Assembly: GCA_015059805.1 (NCBI GenBank)
Contig: SUZO01000007.1
Span: 28,787-92,786 of the forward strand
Length of the DNA stretch: 64,000 bases
Source: Rikenellaceae bacterium
Lineage (GTDB): Bacteria; Bacteroidota; Bacteroidia; Bacteroidales; Rikenellaceae
Reading direction: 5' to 3'
The notes under the pieces are model-generated. The model ran no database searches and was not told the origin of the DNA. It worked only from the letters and a program-made list of their open reading frames with translations. A program made the translations under genes and the position numbers. Shown piece by piece: positions 10,598 through 18,979 of the stretch (position 1 is its first letter; the number at the start of each line of letters is the position of its first letter).

Positions 10598-12907
10598 ATG
10601 AAAAAATTTCTCGCCTTTCTGCTTACACTGTTTATCTGCTTGACAGCTACAGCTCAAGTAGAGAACTCTATTATTTTGGATAGTAAATCGTTCCGTGCTG
10701 TACAAAAAGATGCACTTACGGGCGTGAATATTGACCCAATCGGTGTAGACCATTCTCGCCAGGCGTGTGCGCGTGTGAAGATTAAGTTTGACCGAATGAA
10801 CAAGGCGCAGATTGATGCTCTTGAGGTTAAGATGCGCTCAAATACTGACCTTACAAAGCAGAAGGTAGCGGACTACTACGACAATGTGCTAATTCTTGAG
10901 ATGACCGCCAAGCCTAATACCCGCTTCTATTTTGTCAGTCCAGAGTTTGGCGAGAGTAATGAGGTTACGCTCAACCTTGAGGCAAATCGTGAATATGAGA
11001 TGCTTGCGAGCCTTAATCAGACATACAGCATTATTGTGGATAGCAATGTCGCGGGAGCAGATGTTTATCTTGACGGCATTTTTAAGGGTCAGACCGACTC
11101 TGCAATGCGTTTGACAGTAAGAGAGGTGCTTATTGGTGCGCATACACTAAAACTTACTTACGGAGCAGTTAGCCACGAACAGAAGATAGAGGTCAATGGA
11201 GGTAGTATATCTTTTCGTCAGAATGTAGACACAGCGGCAAATGAGCCACAATTTGTTGTCTTTGCCGTTGAGCCAGCCACTGCCGTAGTTATTATCAACA
11301 ATCAGCACTATACTCTTACAGAGGGAGCGATGCGAGTAGTTCTTGATAGTGGCACATACAACTACACTGTAACAGCGGCGGGATATCATCCTCAGAGTGG
11401 CACATTTACAGTTTCGGGAGCAAAGGTAGAGAAGCGTATTGCTCTCAAGGCAGATATTGCAAATGTTACACTTACTGCACCAGATAGTGCCGAGATTTGG
11501 ATAAATGGCGAGAAGAGGGGAGTGGGAAGTTGGAGTGGTAATCTGACTTCGGGAACATATATCTTTGAGGCTCGTAAAGCGGGGCATAGAACAACTACGC
11601 TATCAAAGCATATTACCTCGGCGCAACCACAGCAGAGCTATGCTCTTACAGCGCCAACGCCAATAGTAGGCTCTGTAATGGTGGATGGAACGCCTCTTAT
11701 GGCAGAAGTTGCTATAGATGGCAAGAGTGTAGGTACAACGCCACTCAAAATTAGTAACATACTTATTGGAAATCACAAGGTTACTGTCTCAAAGAGTGGA
11801 TATGCTCCATACTCGCAGAGTATAACAGTTACCGAGGGTAAAACGGCGACTGTCAGCGTCTCCCTTACAGAGCATAAAGCTCAAGATGACTACAAAATCG
11901 GCGATATAGTGACCGTAAACGGAGTTCAGGGCATTGTATTCCAGACCGCTCCACAAGTAAAAATCGTCTCTGTTGTAGAGGGGGTAGCAAAGTGGAGCAC
12001 ACAAAAACAATCCTGCCACGCGACAGATTGGTCAGATGCATCGTATAATATGGCTAGAATTATGGCTATGCCAAATTGGGCAACAGACTATCCAGCAGTC
12101 AGGTGGTGTACTGGCTTAGGCGAGGGTTGGTATCTGCCAACAATTAGAGAGTTGAGAGTGATTTATGAGAATAAGAAGCAGATAAATCTGGTGTTGAGCC
12201 TAAATGGGATGGCTACATTGGGCTCAAAAAATAAAGAGGATGCATATATTCTCTCCTCCTCAGAATATAGTGCCAACTACACATATAACCTCAATTTTAA
12301 GTATGGTTCTGTTAATTGTTGGCAAGGAAAGGATACTGAGAAGAGTGTGCGTGCTGTATATGCTTTTGAGAAAAATAGTATCACAAAGAGTAGAACATCT
12401 GCTCCATATAAGGTAGGCGACTACTACAACGACGGAGTAAAGGAGGGAGTGGTCTTTGAGGTGGATTCAGACGGCTATCACGGCAAGATTGTAAGTATGA
12501 CACAATCGTCAAAAGGTTTGGTTTGGGGTTATGAAAACAAAATTTTAATAAAGGCAAAGCACGAAACAGAGGGCTTACATAATTTAGCAAAAGTCTCTCG
12601 TAGAAAAGATTGGAGAAAAAACTATCCAGCCTTTGCGTGGTGCGTTGATTTGGGCGTAGGTTGGTATCTACCGGCAATAGGCGAATTGCAGAGGTTATTT
12701 GCTGCCTATGATACTGTAAATAAAACAGTTGTTGCATACGGCGGAGAGTGGCTCTATAAGGATGAAGAGTATTGGTCTTCAACCGAATGTCCTAAAAAGA
12801 TTGGTTTTTATTCCGAAGCAAACGCCTACCACAAAGAAAAGGGCGTGATATACATTACAGGAATCAAAACTGGTAACTTTACAGTTCGTGCAGTGGCTTC
12901 ATTCTAA
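10598..12907 (+). CDS. Secreted PEGA-repeat protein with two lectin-like C-terminal modules
   Basis: A 769-aa protein. The longest frame opens at 10424 inside the GH97 gene, but the ATG at 10598 starts a clear signal peptide (MKKFLAFLLTLFICLTATAQ) just after a promoter. Residues 21-140 form a conserved N-terminal domain of unknown role. About four beta-rich PEGA-like repeats cover ~143-425 (ADVYLDGIFKGQT, SGTYNYTVTAAGY, AEIWINGEKRG, VAIDGKSVGTTPL). Two C-terminal modules follow (~431-590 and ~595-769) with a YKxGD start, a WC.xLGxGWYLP core and a late WSSTE motif, resembling DUF1566/Lcl_C domains of C-type-lectin fold. It should be secreted or surface exposed; ligand unknown. A close paralogue follows directly. 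Confidence 0.75.
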   Translation: MKKFLAFLLTLFICLTATAQVENSIILDSKSFRAVQKDALTGVNIDPIGVDHSRQACARVKIKFDRMNKAQIDALEVKMRSNTDLTKQKVADYYDNVLILEMTAKPNTRFYFVSPEFGESNEVTLNLEANREYEMLASLNQTYSIIVDSNVAGADVYLDGIFKGQTDSAMRLTVREVLIGAHTLKLTYGAVSHEQKIEVNGGSISFRQNVDTAANEPQFVVFAVEPATAVVIINNQHYTLTEGAMRVVLDSGTYNYTVTAAGYHPQSGTFTVSGAKVEKRIALKADIANVTLTAPDSAEIWINGEKRGVGSWSGNLTSGTYIFEARKAGHRTTTLSKHITSAQPQQSYALTAPTPIVGSVMVDGTPLMAEVAIDGKSVGTTPLKISNILIGNHKVTVSKSGYAPYSQSITVTEGKTATVSVSLTEHKAQDDYKIGDIVTVNGVQGIVFQTAPQVKIVSVVEGVAKWSTQKQSCHATDWSDASYNMARIMAMPNWATDYPAVRWCTGLGEGWYLPTIRELRVIYENKKQINLVLSLNGMATLGSKNKEDAYILSSSEYSANYTYNLNFKYGSVNCWQGKDTEKSVRAVYAFEKNSITKSRTSAPYKVGDYYNDGVKEGVVFEVDSDGYHGKIVSMTQSSKGLVWGYENKILIKAKHETEGLHNLAKVSRRKDWRKNYPAFAWCVDLGVGWYLPAIGELQRLFAAYDTVNKTVVAYGGEWLYKDEEYWSSTECPKKIGFYSEANAYHKEKGVIYITGIKTGNFTVRAVASF

Positions 12908-12926
12908 AACTGATAACATGCTGATT

Positions 12927-15854
12927 ATGAAAAAGATATTTACAATACTCCTATCACTACTGATTTGTGCAACAGCTACGGCACAGGTAGAAAATTCTAT
13001 TGTTATTGACATTGCGTCACTGCGTGCGGTGCAACAAGATGCCCTTACGGGCGTGAATATAGACCCTATAGGACTTGACCACTCTCGTCAGGCGTGTGCG
13101 CGTGTGAAGATTAAGTTTGACCGTATGAACCGTCAGCAGATTGAGGCTCTTGAGGTTAAGATGCGCTCAAATACTGACCATACAAAGCAGAAGGTGGCGG
13201 ACTACTACGACAATGTGCTTATCCTTGAGATGACGGCGAAGCCTAACACCCGATTCTACTTCTTTAGTCCAGAGTTTGGCGAGAGCAACGAGGTTACGCT
13301 TAACCTTGAGGGTAATCGTGAATATGAGCTTGAAGCAGCACTAAATCAGACATTTAGCATTATTGTAAATACCAATGTGGCTAATGCCGACATATACATT
13401 GACGACCTATATAAGGGTCAGACGGGTGCTACAAACAGCCTTACGGTCAAGGATGTGCTGATTGGAGCGCATACGCTGAAGGTTAAGTATGGCAAGATGG
13501 AGTACAGCCAAGCTATTGAGGTCAATAGTGGAAGTATCGCCTTCCGTCAGAATGTAGACACGCAAGCCTCAAAGCCGCAATTTGTGGTCTTTGCTGTAGA
13601 GCCAACAAATGCGGTTGTGACTATCAATGGAACGCTATACACGCTTCAGGATGGCGCAATGCAGATTGTGCTTGAGAATGGAACATACAACTATACGGTC
13701 TCTGCATCAGGATATCACTCGCAGAGTGGTAGTTTTACCGTTGCGGGCAGTAAGGTAGAGCGAATTATCACCCTTACAGCCGATGTGGCTACAGTAACAA
13801 TTACAGCCCCAGAGAGTGCCGAGATTTGGGTAAACAACATTATGAAGGGTAGTGGTAGCTGGACTGGAACGCTTACAGCGGGAACATACATCTTTGAGGC
13901 TCGCAAGGCGGGGTATCGTACCACATCAATAACAAGGCAGATATCCTCAAAAGAGCAAAATCAGAAGTATACACTGCCTGCTCCAACGCCTATATATGGC
14001 TCGCTGCTTGTCTCTGGTACACCAATTATGGCAGATGTGACTCTTGACGGCAATGCCGTAGGGCGTATACCGCTTGAGATGGGTAATATTCTTATTGGTA
14101 ACCATACGCTTGTGGTATCAAAGTCTGGGTATAACTCTCAGACACAGACTATAACTGTTACAGAGGGTAAGACTACGACAGTCAATATTTCGCTTACAAA
14201 GCAATCTTCTCCAGTATCTTCTACTCCAAGCGGGCAAATAACCTCTGGCAAGGGCGTATACAAGGTCGGCGACTACTACAATGACGGTGTAAAGGAGGGT
14301 GTTGTCTTTGAGGTAAGCGCAGATGGCAGAAGCGGTAAGATTTTGAGTCTACAACAAGCTCCTGGAAAGGTTGTCTGGGCAGCAGACAAGGCTGAGCAGA
14401 AGCGACTGATTGGAACGAAGCATACTGACGATGGACAGAAGAATACAAACATTGTCAAATCTATATCAGGCTGGCAGACAAAATATCCATCTTTTAATTG
14501 GTGCGCAAGTTTAGGTAACGACTGGTATCTACCTGCACAAGAAGAGGTTAAGAAATTTGTTCTTGATGAGTCTGTGCGCAATGCTATCAATCCTACTCTT
14601 GAGGCAAAGGGTGGCGTGAAGATAGTAAATAGAGGAGATTTGGGTTGGTACTGGACATCAACAGAGACGGATAGATTCTATGACGGCAGCTATGGAGCTG
14701 TTCATATTCGCACATCAGACGGCTATGTAGGAACATACTACAAGCACGGAGCAATTTATGTCCGCGCTGTAGCTAAATTTGGTAGCGGTAGTTCTTCATA
14801 CACCCCTGCGCCTGTATCAACTCCAACAGTAAGTGGCAATTTTAAGATTGGTGATGTTTACGATGATGGTATAAATAGGGGTGTAATCTTTGAGATTAGC
14901 GGCAATACAGCCAAGATAGTAAGCCTCAAAAAGAGCACTAATATGGTAGTGTGGGCTGTCGGCAGTGAGGCAAAGCGTAATATCGGTGCTACAAACACCT
15001 ATGACGGCGAGAAGAACTTTAAGCTCGTTAAGCAGATACCTGAATGGCGTGCAAAATACCCTGCATTTAAGTGGTGCGCAGACTTGGGTAGTAGTTGGTA
15101 TCTGCCAGCAAAGGGCGAGTTGGAGACTATTCAGCGAAATAAGGCTCTAATTGAGCCACGCTTAACTGACAAATTAAGTGACAACTTCTACTTCTCGTCC
15201 ACTGAGAGCTACACAGAAGAGGGTGGTATGAAGTGTGTCTATGATGTCGGTATGAAGAGTGGTGGCAACCTCAAAAGCCGAAAGAGTTATCACAGCTATG
15301 CTATTGCTGTAGCGAAAGTTACGCTCTCTAATTCAGGTAGTAGTTCAAGTAACTATATGCAGTCGTCAAACAAGGTCTATCGTGTGGGTGATATCTACGA
15401 AGAGAGTGGCAAGCGTGGTGTAGTCTTTGAGGTTGATGCTTCGGGAAAACACGGCAAGATTATTAGTGTAACTTGCTCGCCATCGCTGATGTGGGCTTCT
15501 GGTGCCGAGCAGACTAAATTTATCGGCGCGACAGACCAGTATGACGGTCAGAAGAATATGGATGTTGTCAAGCGCATAAGTGGTTGGCAGAGTAAGTATC
15601 CAGTATTTTATTGGTGTGCAAACTTAGGCGATGGCTGGTATCTTCCTGCAAAGGAGGAGTGGACAAAGATCTACAGACTCCGCAGTAGCCTTGAGTCAAA
15701 ATTGTCGCGTAAATTAGATGCATACTTCTGGACATCAACAGAGAATAATGAGGTCTATAAAGGTCAATACTGCGCGTGGAATATATCAACGGGTGACCAC
15801 TCAACATACTGCAAGGATAGAACGAACATTGTCTTTGCTGTTGCAAAATTCTAA
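12927..15854 (+). CDS. Secreted PEGA-repeat protein with three lectin-like C-terminal modules
   Basis: A 975-aa tandem paralogue of the gene ending at 12907. The ATG at 12927 is chosen because it starts the signal peptide MKKIFTILLSLLICATATAQ; an ATG at 12918 is also possible. The N-terminal domain (VENSIVIDIASLRAVQ) is nearly the same as in the first copy, and the PEGA-like region is clearly homologous. The C-terminus differs: three DUF1566-like modules, each with a [YF][KR][VI]GD start, a WCA.LG..WYLPA core and, in the first and third, a WTSTE motif. They are joined by Ser/Thr/Pro-rich linkers such as SSPVSSTPSGQ. The pair suggests a family diversifying by domain copy number. Function unknown. 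Confidence 0.75.
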   Translation: MKKIFTILLSLLICATATAQVENSIVIDIASLRAVQQDALTGVNIDPIGLDHSRQACARVKIKFDRMNRQQIEALEVKMRSNTDHTKQKVADYYDNVLILEMTAKPNTRFYFFSPEFGESNEVTLNLEGNREYELEAALNQTFSIIVNTNVANADIYIDDLYKGQTGATNSLTVKDVLIGAHTLKVKYGKMEYSQAIEVNSGSIAFRQNVDTQASKPQFVVFAVEPTNAVVTINGTLYTLQDGAMQIVLENGTYNYTVSASGYHSQSGSFTVAGSKVERIITLTADVATVTITAPESAEIWVNNIMKGSGSWTGTLTAGTYIFEARKAGYRTTSITRQISSKEQNQKYTLPAPTPIYGSLLVSGTPIMADVTLDGNAVGRIPLEMGNILIGNHTLVVSKSGYNSQTQTITVTEGKTTTVNISLTKQSSPVSSTPSGQITSGKGVYKVGDYYNDGVKEGVVFEVSADGRSGKILSLQQAPGKVVWAADKAEQKRLIGTKHTDDGQKNTNIVKSISGWQTKYPSFNWCASLGNDWYLPAQEEVKKFVLDESVRNAINPTLEAKGGVKIVNRGDLGWYWTSTETDRFYDGSYGAVHIRTSDGYVGTYYKHGAIYVRAVAKFGSGSSSYTPAPVSTPTVSGNFKIGDVYDDGINRGVIFEISGNTAKIVSLKKSTNMVVWAVGSEAKRNIGATNTYDGEKNFKLVKQIPEWRAKYPAFKWCADLGSSWYLPAKGELETIQRNKALIEPRLTDKLSDNFYFSSTESYTEEGGMKCVYDVGMKSGGNLKSRKSYHSYAIAVAKVTLSNSGSSSSNYMQSSNKVYRVGDIYEESGKRGVVFEVDASGKHGKIISVTCSPSLMWASGAEQTKFIGATDQYDGQKNMDVVKRISGWQSKYPVFYWCANLGDGWYLPAKEEWTKIYRLRSSLESKLSRKLDAYFWTSTENNEVYKGQYCAWNISTGDHSTYCKDRTNIVFAVAKF

Positions 15855-15860
15855 TTAGCT

Positions 15861-17069
15861 ATGAAACGTATTATCAATAATCTCGGCTTCTGGATACTTG
15901 TGGCAATGGTTGCGGGTATCGTTGTAGGCATTGCTATGGGTGAGGGAGCGGCTGTTTTTGCTCCGCTTGGAACGCTCTTTATTCAGCTTATCAAGATGCT
16001 TGTAGTACCTCTTGTAGCGGTGTCTATCATCTCTGGTGCAGCGACACTCGGAGGTAGCCGCTCGGCAGGTAAGATTGGAGTGGTGAGTATCGGCTATATA
16101 CTCCTTACAACTGTTATCTCAATAGTAATTGCAATAGTTGCTGGTCTTGTTTTTCAGCCAGGGTCAGGACTTAGCGCGGAGAGTGTTGGACTTATTAACG
16201 CAGCAGCAACGGCATCTGAGCAAACAGCATCAACTCCAGGATTTTGGGATACTGTTATAGGTATGATTCCAGCCAATCCAATTAAGGCATTTGCTGAGGG
16301 TAACATACTGCAAATCATTGTCTTTGGACTCTTCCTCGGCTTTGGTATTGCGGCGCTGAGTGATGATAAGCGTGGTAAGGTAAATGCGGGTTTGAACTAC
16401 ATCCTTGAGGCGCTAATTTGGTGCATTGGCAAGGTTATGCTTGTAGCTCCAATAGGTGTATTTGGACTTATGGCAGAGGCTACGGGTACTTTTGGCTTTG
16501 ATATACTTCTCAAGGTGGCAAATCTGCTGTGGGTAGACCTTCTGGCGGTGCTTGTGATGGGGCTTGCAGTCTATCCGCTCACGATAATGCTGCTATCAAG
16601 AGTTGGTGTGGTGGAGTTTTTCAAGGCTATGGTGCGACCACAGATTATCGCCTTCTCAACGGCTTCATCTATGGCTACACTGCCAGTGACTATGTCTGCA
16701 TGTGACAGTTTGGGCATTAGCAAGCAGACATCGGGCTTTGTTATACCACTTGGTGCAACGATAAATATGACTGGCAATGCTATCTACTATACCCTTGTAG
16801 CGATATTCTTTGCACAGTTCTACGGTATAGAGCTTACCATGGCTCAGTATGTTGCAATTACAGTTACGGCATCGCTTGGCTCAATAGGTCAGGCGGGCGT
16901 TCCAGGACCAACGCTGATGGTTGTGGCTGTGCTTGTAAGTGCTGGCATACCTATTGAGGGTCTGCCGCTGCTCTATGCATTAGATAGGGTGTTTGATATG
17001 ATTCGCACAGTGCTAAATATTACTGGTGATGCCGCATGTGCAGCTGTGACAGATAGATTTGCGGAGTAG
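15861..17069 (+). CDS. Dicarboxylate/amino acid:cation symporter family protein
   Basis: A 402-aa inner-membrane protein of the DAACS (glutamate/dicarboxylate:Na+/H+ symporter) family. Multiple hydrophobic segments are evident, beginning GFWILVAMVAGIVVGIAMG. The family's serine-rich reentrant loop (AFSTASSMATLPVT) and the NMTGNA substrate/cation motif in TM7 are present, as is the GxPGP segment near TM8 (GQAGVPGPT). It should move a dicarboxylate or an acidic/neutral amino acid with sodium or protons. The exact substrate cannot be read. It starts 6 bp after the PEGA paralogue, and its stop abuts the ATG of the DUF1893 gene, so they are probably co-transcribed. Confidence 0.88.
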   Translation: MKRIINNLGFWILVAMVAGIVVGIAMGEGAAVFAPLGTLFIQLIKMLVVPLVAVSIISGAATLGGSRSAGKIGVVSIGYILLTTVISIVIAIVAGLVFQPGSGLSAESVGLINAAATASEQTASTPGFWDTVIGMIPANPIKAFAEGNILQIIVFGLFLGFGIAALSDDKRGKVNAGLNYILEALIWCIGKVMLVAPIGVFGLMAEATGTFGFDILLKVANLLWVDLLAVLVMGLAVYPLTIMLLSRVGVVEFFKAMVRPQIIAFSTASSMATLPVTMSACDSLGISKQTSGFVIPLGATINMTGNAIYYTLVAIFFAQFYGIELTMAQYVAITVTASLGSIGQAGVPGPTLMVVAVLVSAGIPIEGLPLLYALDRVFDMIRTVLNITGDAACAAVTDRFAE

Positions 17070-17480
17070 ATGGATAGTTTAATAGAGATACTGCATAGCT
17101 CAGCCTGCTCGTGCGTTGTCCGTAATAAGGGTAGAGTTGAGAGGTATTACAATCGTGGTGTGAAGGATTTATATACGCTTTACACTGCAGATTCTCAATT
17201 ACTTAGTGGAGCGGATGTAGCGGATAAGGTTGTTGGCAGGGCAGCAGCTGCGATAATGATTTTGGGCGGTGTGAGAAGGGTATACGCCGACACTATTAGC
17301 CAGTTGGCTTTAGAGCTTTTTGCGCAGAACAATGTAGAGATAAGCTACAATCAGGTCGTGCCATATATTATCAATCGCGCCAAGACGGACCTCTGTCCCT
17401 TAGAGCGAGCAACTAAGGATTTAGAGTCGTTAGAGGATATTTTTGCAGCTATAGAGGCTTTTGTTAGCTCGTTGGCGTAG
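17070..17480 (+). CDS. DUF1893 family protein
   Basis: A 136-aa soluble protein with the look of DUF1893: an N-terminal SCVVRNKGRV strand, then GVKDLYTLY, a central GRAAAAIMILGGVRRVYADTIS segment and a late CPLERAT motif with a conserved-looking cysteine. The fold resembles small cytidine-deaminase-like proteins, but the catalytic zinc motif of deaminases is not obvious and no function is established. The ATG directly follows the symporter stop, suggesting translational coupling. Confidence 0.75.
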   Translation: MDSLIEILHSSACSCVVRNKGRVERYYNRGVKDLYTLYTADSQLLSGADVADKVVGRAAAAIMILGGVRRVYADTISQLALELFAQNNVEISYNQVVPYIINRAKTDLCPLERATKDLESLEDIFAAIEAFVSSLA

Positions 17481-17510
17481 TGTTTGCAACATATCAGCGA
17501 AAAAACTGAT

Positions 17511-18119
17511 ATGAGACAACCATTTCTTGAGGCTTTAGAGCATCGTCGTACCTACTACAGCATAAGCGCAGCCATGACAGCGACCGAGCAGGATATCCTC
17601 CATGTGGTGGATAGGATTCTGCTAACAACACCATCAGCGTATAACAGCCAATCAACACGTATAGTACTACTCTTTGGGCTGCACCACCTATCCCTGTGGG
17701 GTATTGTCAAGCAGGTGCTCTCTGAACGAATATCTGCAGAGGCATTTGTCGCTACGCGCAACAAGATTGACAACTGCTTTGCATCGGGATGTGGTACGAT
17801 ACTCTTCTATGAGGATAACAGCGTGGTGGAGAGGATGAAGCGGGAGATAACACCCTATGCAGATAAGTTTGACATCTACTCTGAACACACTTCAGCCATG
17901 CACCAGTTTGCCGTTTGGGTAGCACTTGAGCAGATGGGTTTTGGAGCGAGCCTACAGCACTACAATCCACTTATAGACAGCGCAGTAGCTGAGCAGTGGG
18001 GTATTGATAGTAGCTGGCGACTGATGGCTCAGATGCCATTTGGAACGCCAATATCTATACCAGCAGCCAAGGAGCAACATCTACCTTTGACAGAGCGAAG
18101 GTTGCTATTCTCAGAGTGA
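17511..18119 (+). CDS. Nitroreductase family protein (HBN1-like)
   Basis: A 202-aa protein of the FMN-dependent nitroreductase fold. The frame could open at a TTG at 17484, but the ATG at 17511 (MRQPFLEALEHRRTYYSIS) matches the usual N-terminus, where RRTYY binds the FMN phosphate. Other family features are the SAYNSQSTRIVLLFG segment, the Q-F-A-V-W helix and GFGASLQHYNP near the flavin. Short members of this type resemble yeast Hbn1/Frm2 oxidoreductases. The physiological substrate is unknown. It is 30 bp from the DUF1893 stop. Confidence 0.85.
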   Translation: MRQPFLEALEHRRTYYSISAAMTATEQDILHVVDRILLTTPSAYNSQSTRIVLLFGLHHLSLWGIVKQVLSERISAEAFVATRNKIDNCFASGCGTILFYEDNSVVERMKREITPYADKFDIYSEHTSAMHQFAVWVALEQMGFGASLQHYNPLIDSAVAEQWGIDSSWRLMAQMPFGTPISIPAAKEQHLPLTERRLLFSE

Positions 18120-18180
18120 TAAAGTGACGGTAAAAACTATCTGAGTGGCTACATTGCAGAGATAAATATCATCCGTTTTG

Positions 18181-18211
18181 TTGGATGATACAATAAATTG
18201 TTGTACCTTTA
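18181..18211 (+). promoter_or_regulatory. Probable promoter of the DUF2807-addB genes
   Basis: TTG (18181-18183), a 20-nt spacer and TACCTTTA (18204-18211) match the Bacteroidetes consensus except for the last base. The ATG at 18235 is 23 bp downstream. Confidence 0.5.
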
Positions 18212-18234
18212 CATCAATTTAGGAGAATGTAGCT

Positions 18235-18978
18235 ATGAGAAAAGTGATTTTTGCACTGTTAGCAATTATTGCCTATGGGGCAGTTGCACAGAATAGAATA
18301 GTTGAGCGCCCAGACTCGCTCACAACAGTGGTCCGTAACGCCTCAGTGCCTAAGACTGAGTGGCTATCACCATTTAGCAAGGTGGTTGTTGATGGTCCGA
18401 TAAATATCACATTCAAGCATGTTGAGACTGACGAGGGGCTGAAGATTGTCTATGATACCAAGGGTAATCTCTCGTCACGCTTCCGTGCTGGGGTGGATAA
18501 GAATGGTGTGCTGCAGATTATTGAGCGCGTAGATAGCAAGCAGGTGGTTGTCCCTACAGAGGTAACGGTATGGTACAAGAATCTTGACAATATATCAATC
18601 TCTCGTGCTACAGCCCTCTTTGAGAGCTGTGTAGAACAGAAGATTTTAGACATCTATATCAAGGCGGGCGCGAATGTCACGATGGACATAAAGGCGTTAG
18701 ATGCCCTTGTGGAGTGTACTGGCAAGAGCCGACTTAAGATTGGTGGCGCAGCGCGTTACTTCAAGCTAGATATTTCAACAGCCAAGATGGAGGGTATTGC
18801 TCTGCAGACTGTTGCGGCAGATATAGATGCTTCGCATGAGGCAGAGGTGCGTGTAGCTGTAAGCGAGCGATTGGAGGCTGTGACAAGTACTGCGGCAAAA
18901 CTATACTACAAGGGCAGACCAACCATTATCAGGAATAAAAACTCGCTCTTTGGTGGCGAGATATTGGCTGTAGAGTAG
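18235..18978 (+). CDS. DUF2807 (GIN domain) exported protein
   Basis: A 247-aa exported protein with a signal peptide (MRKVIFALLAIIAYGAVAQ). The body begins with the DUF2807 hallmark SPFSKVVVDGPINITFKH and continues with right-handed beta-helix-like repeats (ATALFESCVEQKILDIYIKAGANVTMDIKALDALVECTGKSRLKIGG). Proteins of this type are common in Bacteroidetes. They are named for similarity to auto-transporter adhesin heads, with no proven function. It ends one base before the AddB-like gene. Confidence 0.8.
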   Translation: MRKVIFALLAIIAYGAVAQNRIVERPDSLTTVVRNASVPKTEWLSPFSKVVVDGPINITFKHVETDEGLKIVYDTKGNLSSRFRAGVDKNGVLQIIERVDSKQVVVPTEVTVWYKNLDNISISRATALFESCVEQKILDIYIKAGANVTMDIKALDALVECTGKSRLKIGGAARYFKLDISTAKMEGIALQTVAADIDASHEAEVRVAVSERLEAVTSTAAKLYYKGRPTIIRNKNSLFGGEILAVE

Positions 18979-18979
18979 T

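Noticed and set aside
10598..15854. Diversity-generating retroelement target genes
   Set aside because: The lectin-like modules fit the idea, but no reverse transcriptase, Avd-like gene or template repeat was found in the window.
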